DNA of 64,000 bases from Agaricus subrufescens (lineage: Eukaryota; Basidiomycota; Agaricomycetes; Agaricales; Agaricaceae), in NCBI GenBank assembly GCA_029945375.1, contig CM057057.1, forward strand, positions 4,588,001 through 4,652,000, in the 5' to 3' direction. The notes beneath the pieces are model-generated. The model was not told the origin of the DNA and ran no database searches. It was given only the letters and a program-made list of their open reading frames with translations. The position numbers and the translations under genes are program-made. This document shows, in pieces, positions 45,462 to 57,835 of this stretch. Numbering within the stretch: the stretch's first letter is position 1; each line of letters opens with the position of its first letter.

Positions 45462-47877
45462 GTCTCGCTGGGTTAGGAAGAGGATGGGCTTTGTTATAAC
45501 GAACCAATCTATATGCTTTATGTATTTGGGAAACTCTAAGGTTTCAAGGAATACCGGAAAGGTCCGACCTCTAGATATAACGGCAGTTGAACTTGATGTG
45601 CCGTTCGTGCGGCCAGGGTATCCTTTTGAAGGACACGCAAACACGGGACTTGCATTAATCCGGGACAAGTCGACGTCAAGTTTTTTTAAGTTGATCCCGA
45701 ATCGGAACGACAGCATGCCATGAGCTTTTTTGACTGAAAGAACATAACATACTTTTGACTTAGTTCTAAACCTCTTGGTCATGCCTCACGGGGAATGACT
45801 TGGCCACCGTATTGAGCCGCTCATGTGGACGGTTGAAAATAGCTCTCCGCAGAAGTGAGTCTCTTCGATGAATTGGCAAAACATACGTAAGTGGAGTGGG
45901 GTTTTGAACGACGAAAGAATCATACTGATTGAGTCCGATGAATAGATTCGGATGAGAGCGTCCGGGGTCTTCATCAGCTTCAATGGCCAATCGAGAGTTG
46001 ATCATGAGGTGGTCGTTCTTTTCGAACCTGTCCAAAAATGATTATCACAGGCACTGCTGGCACATCACCTCCGCAATCAGCTTCAACCCTTTCGAACTTG
46101 TGCCTCGCTTACTAAATCACTTCCGGAATCGGCAAAAAAAGCTCCATGAAAGCAAGTATTACCAACACTAGATGATCTCCAGAGAGATTCAAATGCGAAG
46201 ATGCTATCCTACCATGGGCTATTTCCTGTGACCCCGGGATCTCCAGCCCGTGTAACTTTTCAGGCGCAGCTGGTTGAACAAATTTCAACGGGAAACTCAC
46301 TTCGTTGACATGCTGGGGGAACCACCGAACCAGATAAAGTCGTACAACTTGGGTTAAGCCACTCGATCGGGTGCCTTCCTCAGACTGTTCTGGCAAATCA
46401 TAGGCGTTGTTTCAGGGTACCTTCAAAGTACTAATATAACTGACAACCAGGGAAGTGGTACCGAGTGATCTTCCAATCTCATAGTGGGATGTGAAGCACA
46501 TCACAGTGCGGGCGCCGTGCGGTAAGACACTATTCTCACAAAGCTTTGTGCTGTTCTTAATGGCAGCTCACCAACATACAAGGGATCGATGCACAAACAC
46601 AATAACAACCCCGCATAAATATAAGCTGTGGATAGAAAGTCAAGTTGACTTGTGCCTCTTGAGCCCGCTCCAACTGAATTACTATTATTATGCCCCGATT
46701 AGCTGCGCACACTCATTTCCTTACATCTTCTAGGCTGACATTATAGATGACACTTCATCGTACCGTGAGGTGCTACAGCCGGTCTACTACTGCACTAGGA
46801 CCACTTCGGGCCAAAAGGCGATCAGAATTCCTCAACTTCTGAGGTATTTTGTTGGTACGGTCAAAACTTTACCAGTGAAACGCGACCATACTAATCTCCG
46901 GGTTGCAGAGTTGAGCATGACTATGTTATCGGATTTTCTCTCACAGATGTAACTTTTTTTTGGCGGATCAGACCAAGTGCATCAAATTGTCGTTGACAGC
47001 CTGAGGTTATATTGGCTACTGTAACATGAGGGTGGAGTCTTTCGGAGGCTAATTTGGGTACGTCTGACACTCAGGAAAAGGGTACGAAGGATCAGCAAGC
47101 GACTGACAGTCTCACGGAATTAGGCCAATGAGATCGGCTCCGACTGTTTCTAATTTTCCAGATGGAAGCAAGATAAGACAGTGCAACTCAGGGGAAATTC
47201 ATTGCGCTCATACCTAGAAGAGTTCATATCATCACAACTCATACACAGGACGTGCTTCCGAGGACATCATGAGTCGCGGTTTGATCTTAAAACCTGATTT
47301 TCACGGTGTCGCTCTTGATGGGTATCGTCAAACATCGAGAACTTCTCACCACTGCGCATTAACCCTGGATAGTAATGACATATTCAGCCACTGAAGGAGA
47401 GAAGCCGAGGGTTCATGGGATTTTCATGACATCTCTCGCATGGTAGCGGTGTTAGCGACCGCTTCACTTGATCTAAATTTAGTATAGCACAATCTCGATC
47501 AAAGAAAGCTTTTACCAGGATGACCGCTCCCTGGCGGATCTCTTCACAACTTTCGACCCGTTGAACCCTACGATGCAGTACATTCCTGTATGATCAGGGC
47601 TTATCGGCATAAAAGATCTAAAATAAATCTATTTCAAGTGAGTCATAAAACCAGTATCCACTGCCGCCTAAGGCTGAGCACTTGAAGAAGATATTTCCCG
47701 TTTCGAGCGATGAAAATCTAGTATTTTTCTAAGTAACACAAGCATCTCTAAACCAAACCCTCGTACAAAACATGAAACAGACTCGCGACCGTACAAACAG
47801 TATGTAAACACCTACACCATGTAAGTATACACGGAGTCTACACACATTCATACATATTCACCCAATAAATAAAACAC
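45462..47877. other. 2.4-kb interval between copper transporter and MFS gene, with possible gene debris
   Basis: Between about 45780 and 46400 the minus strand has gene-like stretches with good codon use: RLYLVRWFPQHVNE, then after a plausible intron LHGLEIPGSQEIAH, and separately NDHLMINSRLAIEADEDPGR with QYDSFVVQNPTP. They do not join into one frame with consistent splice phases, and no domain was recognised. A decayed gene is the likeliest reading. The stretch 46500-47877 shows nothing supportable. Confidence 0.3.
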
Positions 47878-50547
47878 TCAAAGCGTAGATGGAATCCGAG
47901 ACGGGAAGAAAAACCACATAACCCAGAGTATTCCTGCCAATCCAACTGTGATACGTGGCATCGTCTGGATCCCGTATGTGGTTGAAACGATACCGGCCAC
48001 GAAAGGAAACACTGCTGTCGGATCTCCTTAAATACATTGATATTATCAGACTCAAGAAAACTCACCTGCGCCAAGGCTTCCAGCAGAACCGCTAGAATAA
48101 TTTATGATTGAGTTGAAGCTTCGCAAGTCATTGTACCAATCAAGAAACTTACATCAAACCCATGCTGACTAGATGAACTTCTTCCGGTAGCAGTGAGTTG
48201 GCGAGAGAGAGAGAAGCAGGATAGACAGGTCCACAGAGAAGGCCGAAGAGAGACGCAGAGAATGCATCCCCGATATTAGAGTTGACAAACCAGATAAGTA
48301 GTCCCAAGACCAATGCCGAAGCTGGACAACAAGGCATAAATGCTATGCGCTCATAAAACGGTGAATATGACTCACTAAGACTAGCGTGTACAAGCCACTT
48401 TCTCTGCGGGAAATTGAGTCTGTCCATTTGTGAGAAACTATCTCAGTCCCGACAGTCGATAGCCTACCTCGGCATATAGTATCCCCAAGCGAATCTTCCA
48501 ATCGAGATACCGGCCCAGAACCCCGACAAAACATAACCAGCTGTATTGGGATTTGCATTCTGATATTTTTGATGGTTGAGATTCTTGTGAAAAAATTTTT
48601 CAAGAGAAACTCACCCGTGTGCCTAAAAGGTAGGAAACAATCTAAAAAAGAAAACAGAGAATTATTAACCCCGGCAAAAAGCATATAACATGGAACGAGA
48701 TACAAAAGCCTGCGTGGTTGTTTCACTGTGTCGGTGGCATCATTAGTTCTTCGAAAAAGAATTCTGTAACATAACCACCCACCATCCATAATAAAGGAAA
48801 ACGAAAAGAGAAAACAACCATTGCATTTTTAAGCTGAGGGCCCCACGAAGAGCTACATCATATTTAAATTAACGGTGTCTTGTTTTTTTGGTCGGTCCAA
48901 GTCTTACCACTTCGAGGGGCATTCGAGACAAGCTTGTTCTCCGAGGTAGAGTCGGCATTAGTTTTATTTTGGCCTAGTATGGTGGCGGTAGAATTATCGC
49001 TATCCCGCCTTACTATGGCCCGCTTCGGGTCCTTACGACGCTCTTTGACCCATTCATTCATAGTTGGCCGGAAAGTGATTGTTAAACATCCAGTGTTGAA
49101 GGCGGCAAGAACCAGTGAACCAAAGTAAAATTGATTCCAAGGTATGCCGGCTGATATGAGCGCCTGACATATCAAAGGTGAAAGTACACTGCCCACGGCT
49201 GGGCAAGTCAGCGTCATATCGTTGAGTTGTGCCCCATATGAGAGACTCACTCCAAGCGCCATAGCTGTATGCGATAGATTGCGGCTGAACCGTGCTAAAA
49301 TAGACATTCCTGCGAACATTGCGGGATGAGTGATTCCATTCTAGAGATATTTAGATAAATACGCCTACAATGCAGCTGGTAGGAAGGTTCCGGTTAATAG
49401 CCAATACTCCCTCGCTAGAATGGAGACACTCACCAGTCATTATTCCCCTAGAAAAACTGGCAGCAACATATGCTATGAACGTCAGAGGGTAACCCGTTTT
49501 TAAACCCATCATGACAAAAAACGAGCCGTGTAACAAACTTCCATAGACGACTCCAAGATGCCGAGACTGAACAAAAGATTTCCGAACGGCCTTTTTGCCA
49601 AATGGAATATAAGGAAACCAAGCGCTTCGCTCCTGGTTCAAGCTCGTACGTGCCAGTACATTCAAAATACTCTCCACGACGAGAGTCCCAGAAAGAAAGC
49701 TGGAACAAAAGTTTTAGAGGTTGATTATATTTGAAGGCAACGGAGCATATTTACCCAAGCAAATTCGCCACATACAACAGAGAAGACATCGTGAAGTTGA
49801 TATGAAAATCGGCCATGAAGACTGAGGGGCCGGATCAACTCCGTTCCAAGAATATAGAAAATTGTAAGAGGGGATCACGCTTACGTGGAAGAACCGTTCC
49901 AGTAACTAACAAAGACACGTTCAGTATGAATGAATGCAAACGACCGACAGGAGTGAGGATCCGTTTAACTTACTTCCATCGCCCCATCCACACATGAAAT
50001 AGGCAAAAAAACCGGCCGCGAGTCTCCATTTCATTCGTTCGAAGCGTCTTGTAGCACCAGCACCACCATCAGTGGATTCTGAAGAAGCATGCCTTGTTCC
50101 AGAAGTAAGTTCCTCGTAAGACCCCTTGCGACTGCTAACAGCAGTAGTTGTAGTTGATCCTAAAATGGGAGTCGGTGGTTCCTTATAGTCAGCTGTTTTT
50201 CCTTTGGAGTCCTGATGCCTCGGAACAGTCAACTTTGGCGCATAGTCCGACACATGAGCATGAGAAAGAGGTGAGATCTCTATCGTAGGGCTGTCCAGTT
50301 TAGAAGAAGCAGATAAATCTCCTGTGTTGGTCAAAGGGCCAGCATCGCTAGGGGTTAGTTCAATTTCGTCCTCAAGAGCACTTTCATCCGCCCATTTCTG
50401 AGAGGCCTGATAGACGGCACTGTTCTGTGAAGGAAAAAAAAGACGAGGAACAGAAGTAAGGGGATAGGCAGAGCTACGACGTCTGCCACGGAATTCCCCG
50501 TTACTATGGCAAGATTCATCTACAGCAGTAGTTAGCCAGGTAGCCAT
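47878..50547 (-). CDS. Major facilitator superfamily transporter (14 exons)
   Basis: Exons (complement) 49974-50547, 49885-49905, 49755-49821, 49434-49699, 49251-49340, 48908-49198, 48783-48852, 48704-48725, 48615-48641, 48468-48559, 48382-48437, 48153-48321, 48066-48091 and 47878-48026 close in phase to 639 residues. About 170 polar N-terminal residues precede TM1 (RLAAGFFAYFMCGWGDGITG). Other landmarks are MADFHINFTMSSLLYVANLL, GSVLSPLICQALISAGIPWN, MQWLFSLFVFLYYGCETTTQ, AGYVLSGFWAGISIGRF, LFGLLCGPVYPASLSLANSL and GLAGILWVMWFFFPS. The layout (two six-helix halves with a long cytosolic loop) resembles fungal fucose-permease/Bsc6-like MFS proteins. The substrate is unknown. Several exons are 21-27 nt. 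Confidence 0.88.
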
Positions 50548-50653
50548 TGATCTAGCGTGTCAGTGGAAGGATATAGAAGAGGGATTGAAAGAAGAGAAAG
50601 GACTAGATTCGGTGGAATCGTCGATGCTGTCTTGCAAAAAATCATGTGGGGGG

Positions 50654-50663
50654 GTTTTTATAA
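50654..50663 (-). promoter_or_regulatory. TATA-box candidate of the MFS gene
   Basis: On the minus strand the sequence reads TTATAAAAAC, about 107 bp upstream of the MFS start codon. This spacing is normal for fungal TATA promoters. The motif is seen; its use is inferred. Confidence 0.45.
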
Positions 50664-52290
50664 GCGGCACCCCTAGATTTTTACAAAGTCGATACCTAGA
50701 CTAGTTGTAAAAGACCCTCGAAGATCCGCTCCGTAATGGGAATTAGAAGCATATGATCAATGGAACACGTCGACAACAGAGAGGATAAACAAACTCAATG
50801 TCTCACCTCACTCCCCTCTGCCCAACTATGCAGGGTTTGGCCCTCGGTTTTTCTGTGAACGGGCAAGAAAATTTTAACATTAAAGGACCCCAACATAATC
50901 GCGCCCCGCAAATCCCGAATGGCACGAGCCGTAACGGGCCGCGAGGTGGGGTGGAGAGAACGTACTTGGTAGAGCACATTATGCCGTGCCTAACTAACCA
51001 AGCAAGGAGCTGTATCTTGCAATGGAGATCCAGGCGGCAGGAAATTTCAGGGTTGCGATAAACAGATGAGGAAACAAAAACATCGTTCTACAGCCGTCCA
51101 CATGGGAGTCAATAGTAACCCTTGGCATCGAACGGTCCGAGGTTGTCCTATATTCCTTGAAACAGGGAGTTTTTAAACCATTAAACCTTGTTTTCTGTTA
51201 CTTCTCCGTCGGTGGAAAATTTGCGAAGTCAATAAGCGGCGCATCAGGGAGGAAACAAGGAGTTTGTGGGTCACAAGACCGATTTCAACATCTTCCTGTC
51301 AATTTTCTTCCCCGGGTGGACTAGGGAGGGCTAGGCGCGACATAAAAGTCTTACAACATTAGAATAGATTACTAGCAACTGACCTTAGCTTTCGTAAAAG
51401 TCCCTGGTAAAAGCCATTGCAACCGTTCCGCACACTTTGATAAGGGCGGAGAAATGCGAGGGCCCTGACTTATTCCTCGGTGATTTTTACCGCACGATAC
51501 AAATTTGTTGAAAGGAAGAGCGATTAAAGCGCGCAAAGACACGTAAGAAGTCAAGACAACGGAGACCGGAACCCGCAGGAGCCGCGGTTTGGCGAGATCC
51601 TGTTGATGTTAATAACCAATACGGTTAGAATGGTAGCATTTTAGTAAAAGGGCTTTCCTCGGTGACTAAACAGCGGACTTCCGCGAAAGTCAAGTGCGGT
51701 CTATAATTTCGGTAAGTTTGGCCGAATGCATACACCAAGCGTGCGGAGAGCCCCAGACTTGAGTAATTTTGAGTCCCCTCACAGTCATTGTTTGTCGCTT
51801 TAGAATCAAAAGAAGTACGAGAAATGAAGTTTAAACACTCGGCAAACCGGGGGTCAATCATTTCTACGACCCTCTGTTTTGCCACAAGCTTATCTAAAAG
51901 ACAGCACGCCCTTTGAGTAAAGAACGACAATGTGAACTACACCTGACCTTGGCAGCAGACAGTGTACATCGAGCTCGAAGCTTGGCGTTGAGGTTAGAAG
52001 AATAGAAGCAACGTTATAATAGATAGCAAGGACCGTAGATAACATCTGCGACGGCCGTCCACTTGTCAAGCGATAAATAAGACGCGAACAGAAGTAAAAA
52101 CGATAGCAAAAATTATTGGGACCTATTACTGACAGCGCAGGAATAGTAAGCAGTGACGTAGAAAAAAAGTAACTCAGGCGAAAGCGGATGCAAAGCAAAA
52201 GTAACCCATGTTCTCGAGGCAGCTCATTGCGCATCCAGCCAGCCTTACGTCGTCTAAACCCTCTCACCACCCTGAAAATGTGTCATCCAT
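50664..52290. other. 1.6-kb gene-poor interval
   Basis: No gene is supported. Frames up to about 130 residues occur on the minus strand (51625-52270), but they lack motifs and start with non-ATG codons or low-quality contexts. They are probably chance frames in the 3' flank of the Pom33 gene. Confidence 0.35.
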
Positions 52291-53465
52291 CTATCTCCTT
52301 GCGTTCGCTGGGGCAGGCTGAGGTTCAATGATACCGCTTCCACCCCATCTTTGGACCAACATCTTGATTTTGTCATATATTTGGCTAACGCTTGGATTGT
52401 TAGCTTTGACAACGTATTGGTCAATGCGGGAAGTAGTCGTAGCGAGAGCATTGCGAGTGAATGCAGACTGATAATAGCGTTGGCGAAGGAAGTGAGCGTA
52501 GATGAGAGGAGCAATAAGTGCGTTTTGGAAAGTGATGGCACCGAGGAGAACGCGAACGAAGACGATAAGCTCAGTATATGCAACAAGTTTCATGGCGGTG
52601 TCGTAGTTAGCTATTGCATATTCAACGGAGGACTGAGAGGGGTAATCAATGCACCACGCACCCTTAACCCATGCTTGGAGCTTCTTTGCGAGAGGATGAG
52701 GTCCAGGAGGTCCACCAGCAGAAGCAGGGGGCCCGGGAGGAAGGAATTGGGGGAAGAGAGTCGTACGAGTGAATGTCAACGCATGGAATAGCGAGAAGAT
52801 CATGTATGGGAGTAGTGTAACTGTACAGTGATCAGTAACCGCATTTACGTACAACTTGATTCAAGGAGCGTACTGGCAATAGGCGTCCTGGAAGAAAACC
52901 AGTACAAGGCGAGCAAGAAATATTGAACATTCTACAGAGAAACACATGTCAATCAGCAACACTATTGAGACTACCTATTGTCGGCATACCTCATCAGCCA
53001 ATGCGCGCTTGACGTAAGCCAGGTTCAGTTGAGGGGTCTACGCGTATAAATTAGCTGTGCAGATATCAAAGACACAGAAAACTTACCCCGAACGACTTGC
53101 TGCGGACACATAATGTGACACGTTAGCACAGTCCCTACAAGATATCCACCAGAACTATCTAGAAACAACGACTCACAAACAGACAATTGCATAACTGATC
53201 AAAGCGCCAGTGAAGCTTGCTGTACAGCGTGCAACGTGGTTTACATGAGATCTGGAAAACTGGCGCTTGAAGCGAGAGATTGACGAACCTTTGAACCACC
53301 ACGTTGGGACAGCTTTAAAAGTGATCCATCCTATGTAGTAACGGAAGGAGGCCAAGAGAAGAATGAAATGGCCAGAGGCCCACAAATAATGCTAGTGTGG
53401 AGACACCGAGTCAATACATCTGACGTGGACGTGCTCGCGCGGAGGAATACCTGGGTGGTGGCCAT
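52291..53465 (-). CDS. pom33: Pom33/Tts1/TMEM33 family nuclear-pore and ER membrane protein
   Basis: Seven exons (complement) 53451-53465, 53289-53391, 53177-53219, 53087-53099, 52990-53037, 52874-52931 and 52291-52820 give 269 residues. The start MATTQHYLWASGHFILLLAS fits the TMEM33 N-terminus. Later segments are FRYYIGWITFKAVPTWWFK, ISYAIVCLFKSFGTPQLNLA, VQYFLLALYWFSSRTPIAIT, LLPYMIFSLFHALTFTRTTL, AYTELIVFVRVLLGAITFQN and PLIYAHFLRQRYYQSAFTRN. Pom33 associates with nuclear pores and shapes ER tubules. A Pro/Gly insert (LPPGPPASAGGPPGPHPLAK) sits between helices. Exon 4 is 13 nt and encodes the conserved FKSFG junction. Confidence 0.9.
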
Positions 53466-53651
53466 GGGACAGAGCTATGCGCGCGACGGGGAAGGAAACA
53501 GAGATGAAAGAAAGCTGATCTGGTGGAAGCAGAAAACAGAGGGGAGAACGTGGCTCTGGCTACCGCTTTTTGGAACGCTGGACAGTGGAACGACCAAACG
53601 TGGAGTCACATATGTCACATATTTTTCATAATCACGTGGCCTTGAACTACA

Positions 53652-55676
53652 CTAGCGGCTCCACTGCCCACCCGCTGCCTCGAGTCGCCGCCGCGCCTGC
53701 CCCTTCTTGTACATCTCCTTCCCCACCTTCTTCCGGCCCTCTACCTCGATCCGCCTCTGCTTGTTTTCCCGGCGCACGTCCTTCCGCGACACTTCCTCCT
53801 CCTCCTCTTCCTGCTCGCTCATCTCCTCGCCCTCTTCTTCCTCGTCACCACCCTCTTCTCTTCTTCTCTTTTTGTTCGTCGCGTTGGAAGTTCCCCTTCC
53901 AGGGCCAACATTGACATTGACACGTGGTGGCACAGCAAATCCAAACGCCTTGCCCACCTTGGCCAAATCAAGCTGGTTCACATCGAAAATCTTTTTCAGT
54001 GAATACGACGCATACGACTGCAAATACGCTCGGAACCCGTCCTTTGCAGACTTGTGAAGGAAGTAATTTTTCTGTAGTAGCTTCTCGAGCTAGACAAAAA
54101 ACTTAGCACATGAATAAATTAAACAAAAATAATAATATCCATACCTGAGATTGCACATTGGCAATCTTGTCCGCAGGGAAACTGAATTCATTCAAGGGCA
54201 CTTTGGCTTCCTTCAAATACCGCAGGAAGCCAAGCTCGCTTTCTAATAAGAATAATAGGCTTTTACCAACTTTCCCAGCGCGAGCAGTGCGTCCAACACG
54301 ATGAATATAGTCTCTCGGATCATCCGGGGGGTCGAACTGCACAATCCAATCTACACGAGGAATGTCGAGTCCACGAGCTGCAACGTCAGTACATAATAGG
54401 ATTCCAGATTCCGCATTGCAGAACTCGAAGAACGTATTCGTCCGTTTTTGTTGTTTTTGCTTGCCCTACAATAACCCCCTGTCAAATCATACAAAGTAGG
54501 AAAAACAAAAAGAAAACTGACGTGTAGGTCCAGCACCGGTACATCAATATAGTTCAACAGCTCTGCATGATACTTGACGCTGTTACAACTCGAAAAGAAC
54601 ACAATGACCTTCTTTTTGAGGTTTTTCTTCAGGAACGTAAAAAGCAGCAGGAACCGCCGATCTGAAGGGCATACGACGTAACCTTGGGAGAGCGTAGTAA
54701 CAGTGCTAGTGGCTTCCTCCTTATCGACATCAACAGACACAGGACCAGGCCGTAATGAAATCCGTGCAAGATCTTGCACCTTCGTTGTCTGCGTCGCCGA
54801 AAACAGCATAGACTGCCTATTTTCTAATGCCAGAATCAATCTTTCATGTCCCGCCGCAACAACAATCATGTCACTTACCATTGGGCAATATAGAAATAAT
54901 CTTTTTCATCTCCTCTTCAAAACCAATCTCCAAAATCCTATCAGCCTCATCGATGACCAAAGCCTTAAGGTTCCTAAAAACGAAACCTTTGGTATTTTCG
55001 AGATGATCCAAAAGTCGACCTGGCGTAGCCACAAGAAGATTCACGCCCTTTACAAGCTTATCAACTTCCGCACGCCTATTTGCACCACCCATGATAATAC
55101 CAAACGTTTGTGAATGATGCGCCATAAGGTCTTTGGCAACACCAAAAATCTGTAACGCAAGTTCACGAGTGGGTGAAATGATAATGATGCCCGTCCCTTT
55201 GCAATTGTATAAGACGGGTTAGCCAGAAGTTGAGCAGGCAGAAACACACCGTTCATTGGTTTGAATTTTAAGCGATGCAAAAGCTCAAGAGCAGGTATTA
55301 AAAACGCCAACGTCTTTCCAGATCCAGTCCTCGCCGCTCCCAAGACATCCTTTCCCGCAAGTAGCAGAGGAATGCTCTTCGCCTGTATAGGCGTCATCGT
55401 ACTGAACCCCATCTCTTCGAGTGCTTTGTGTGTTTGTGGTGAAAGATCATATGTCGAGAATGGTAAGCGTTCGGTAGTCGAAGCTGGGGTTTCACTTGTA
55501 GTATATGAACCATTCGTCGCAGGGGCTATTGGTTCATCTGATGATGAAGCCTGCGTTGACGAATCTTCTTTTGTTGTCGTAGATGTAGCGTCATTTTTTG
55601 AAGAGGCTCCGTTGAGCTTTGACTTGCTCTTCTTTTTTGAAATAGATTTTGAGGTAGATGCTACTGCTGTAGCCAT
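53652..55676 (-). CDS. HAS1: DEAD-box ATP-dependent RNA helicase Has1 (DDX18)
   Basis: Exons (complement) 55250-55676, 54879-55196, 54522-54823, 54145-54465 and 53652-54089 give 601 residues. Helicase motifs appear in order: Q-motif region [38 protein letters not shown] in [45 protein letters not shown] and [11 protein letters not shown]. The Has1-type C-terminus is [39 protein letters not shown] and [14 protein letters not shown] basic/acidic tail follows, rich in E and K-R. Has1 drives both 40S and 60S pre-ribosome maturation in the nucleolus. Its start codon lies 45 bp from the start of the PTH2 frame on the other strand. Confidence 0.97.
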
Positions 55677-55721
55677 AACACAAGAATACCAGCCCGAGGA
55701 TATGACTTCGTAAGAAATAGA

Positions 55722-56925
55722 ATGGTCAAGGTCACACTTGAGCCCGAATTTTCTCCAGAGGGGCAGCGAGAAGGAAAAAGGCAGTCAGAGCAGATCGACG
55801 CTTCGTCGACCAAATTCAGAAAAATCATGCTCGGCTTTCACCGAAAATCTAATGTTCGCGCCAAGCAATGGTCAACAGTTCCGCTGCTAACCAGTAAAGT
55901 CATCAGAAATCGAAACGCACTTTTACAGTGCTATTTCTCCAACCAATTTACCAGGTGGCAAGAAATGTCGTGTGCGAGTTTCGCTCATTCCCGAGGTTTC
56001 TTAACCCATATTTCAGTCCTGCTGGTCACTCATCATCGTTCACCCTGTTCGCAGCCCATGGTCTCGTAATCCTTTCTGCTGCCTCCCTACTTGTGGGTTA
56101 TTATCTAGGAAAATTATATGGTATACCCACGGCCAAGGGAAAAGAAAAAGTCCAGGATGACGAACCTCATAACTCCGTGAAGGACGTAGAACATCATGAC
56201 GAGGACGAGGAAGAGGAAGATGAAGGAGACATCGCTGACGGGGATCTCTCAGCAATACAACCTGGTTTTTTGGAACCCTGCAAAATGGTGAGATCCTTCA
56301 CCATATGGTACGTATACTGAGCTGACATAAATGCCTCTAGGTTCTTGTCGTACGAACCGATCTAAAAATGACGCCAGGAAAGGTGGCAGCTCAGTACGTG
56401 TTATCCCCCTTCATTAAATACAGTGGCTCATAGGATATAGATGCGGGTGATTATCTTGTTCGATCATTTCCTTCAAAACACTCACTTTGGCAGGCACGCT
56501 ACTCTCGCATGTTACAAAGCGTTGATGAAAACTAATCCCAAAGTCAGCTCTGTTGTTCAAAGAGATGATATCTTTCTAACTCGTGATTTTAGCTTGTATC
56601 GCACTGGGAACGGACGGGGTAAATAATCTGACAGACACCCGATTGAGTATGACTGACCACGCTATAGGCAAGCCAAGATCGCCCTGAAAGGTGACTCTGA
56701 AGATCAATTGCTAGAACTGGAGGCAATTGCGAAGAGTCTCAATCTCTGCGCGCGGTCGATTCATGATGCGTAGGTCATTATATGCGCTCTTGTTGGGTTG
56801 TACTAAACACGTTGACTTTCAGAGGACATACGCAAGTGGAGGCGGGCACTCGGACGGTCCTTGGGATTGGACCTGCTCCCGTCAAACTCATCAATGAAGT
56901 TACAGGCCAGCTGCGCTTGCTATGA
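55722..56925 (+). CDS. pth2: Peptidyl-tRNA hydrolase 2 (Pth2/Bit1)
   Basis: Eight exons (55722-55954, 56017-56287, 56341-56393, 56441-56446, 56494-56542, 56593-56618, 56668-56769, 56823-56925) give 280 residues. The catalytic domain is complete: [94 protein letters not shown] and [13 protein letters not shown]. The enzyme recycles peptidyl-tRNA released from ribosomes. A membrane helix ([20 protein letters not shown]) and an acidic linker precede the domain, as in the mitochondrial or ER-anchored forms. The fourth exon is only 6 nt and supplies the CG of AAQCGHAT. Start is 55722, or in frame at 55827, where a presequence-like stretch begins. Confidence 0.92.
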
Positions 56926-57006
56926 CACAGACCATTCTCATCGAGTGACCCCCAGGGTTGTTTTTGGTGAGATATAGTGTACAGGGTATATGCGCCGCAT
57001 AATATC

Positions 57007-57563
57007 CTACAAAACCCCCAACCCACTGGAACTGCTCGTCGCTGACCCGCCGTCTCCTGCATCGTCTATATGGTATACTCAGATACATGCTAGCTGCCTG
57101 TGGTACAATCACTTACTAGAGTCAATATTTATCAACCCTGGAGCCACGTTAACATTCCCGCCTGGTGCTTGGCCGCCTTGACCACTGAACGAACTCGCCG
57201 AGTTGACCGAACGGCCATTAGAAAGTATACCACCCGCTGAGCCTGCGGCAGCAGCTGGTCCTGACGATGCATTTCCGGCGCTACCGGCATTGTCTATTTC
57301 ACGGTCTCAGTACAAGATGAGCCGAAAGATGTGAATATATGCGCACTTGAGCCAATGTTGAGCAAACCGCCACGTAGTATATCAAGCGGACCACTCCCTC
57401 CAGGGTCTGTGACCGAGCCACCAGGGGCGTTGCCTCCTGCACCGGAGTAGCTGTTGCCTGAGTTGACGTCGCCCGGATCCGAGCCGTAGGTTCGTCGAAC
57501 GGGCCAGCCGAAGGCAGGAGAGGCAAGGAGAATGAAGAAGGGAATGAAATGGATAGAACGCAT
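57007..57563 (-). CDS. Small secreted Gly/Ser/Asn-rich protein (150 aa)
   Basis: Exons (complement) 57347-57563, 57117-57293 and 57007-57065 close in phase to 150 residues. A clear signal peptide (MRSIHFIPFFILLASPAFG) is followed by WPVRRTYGSDPG, a possible Kex2-type dibasic site. The rest is low complexity: repeated GGxAPGG units (GAGGNAPGGSVTDPG and GQGGQAPGGNVNVAPG) and LLNIGSS/LINIDSS echoes, each next to an intron. There are no cysteines after the signal peptide, so it is not a classic effector or hydrophobin. A cell-wall or extracellular structural role is possible but not shown. A TATA box stands about 110 bp upstream. Confidence 0.75.
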
Positions 57564-57670
57564 GATTATGATTAGTGTGATGAGTAGGTGGGATAGAGGG
57601 ATAGATCGAGTAGGAAGAACTAGTTTGAAGCGTACCACTCGCGCTCTCGCGTTCCTTATCTAGGCTGCAT

Positions 57671-57680
57671 TCTATTTATA
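57671..57680 (-). promoter_or_regulatory. TATA box of the secreted-protein gene
   Basis: The minus strand reads TATAAATAGA, a near-consensus TATA box, about 110 bp upstream of the start codon at 57563. It is the clearest core-promoter element in the window and suggests regulated rather than housekeeping expression. Confidence 0.55.
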
Positions 57681-57835
57681 GAGCGTGTCGTACACGTGAC
57701 CGCCAATGCCGATAATTAGAAACACGGAAATTCATTGGAACTCCAGTTTCTGTCATTTCCTTAAGACACCGCCAAGCAGGTTTCCAGAGTATCCAAGCTC
57801 ACTTTTCCTACTCCTAGCAGCTGCCAATCCTTTCT

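Noticed and set aside
50960..50980. TTGGTAGAGCAC, resembling a tRNA D-arm
   Set aside because: No acceptor stem, anticodon loop or T-arm (GTTCRAATC) can be placed around it.
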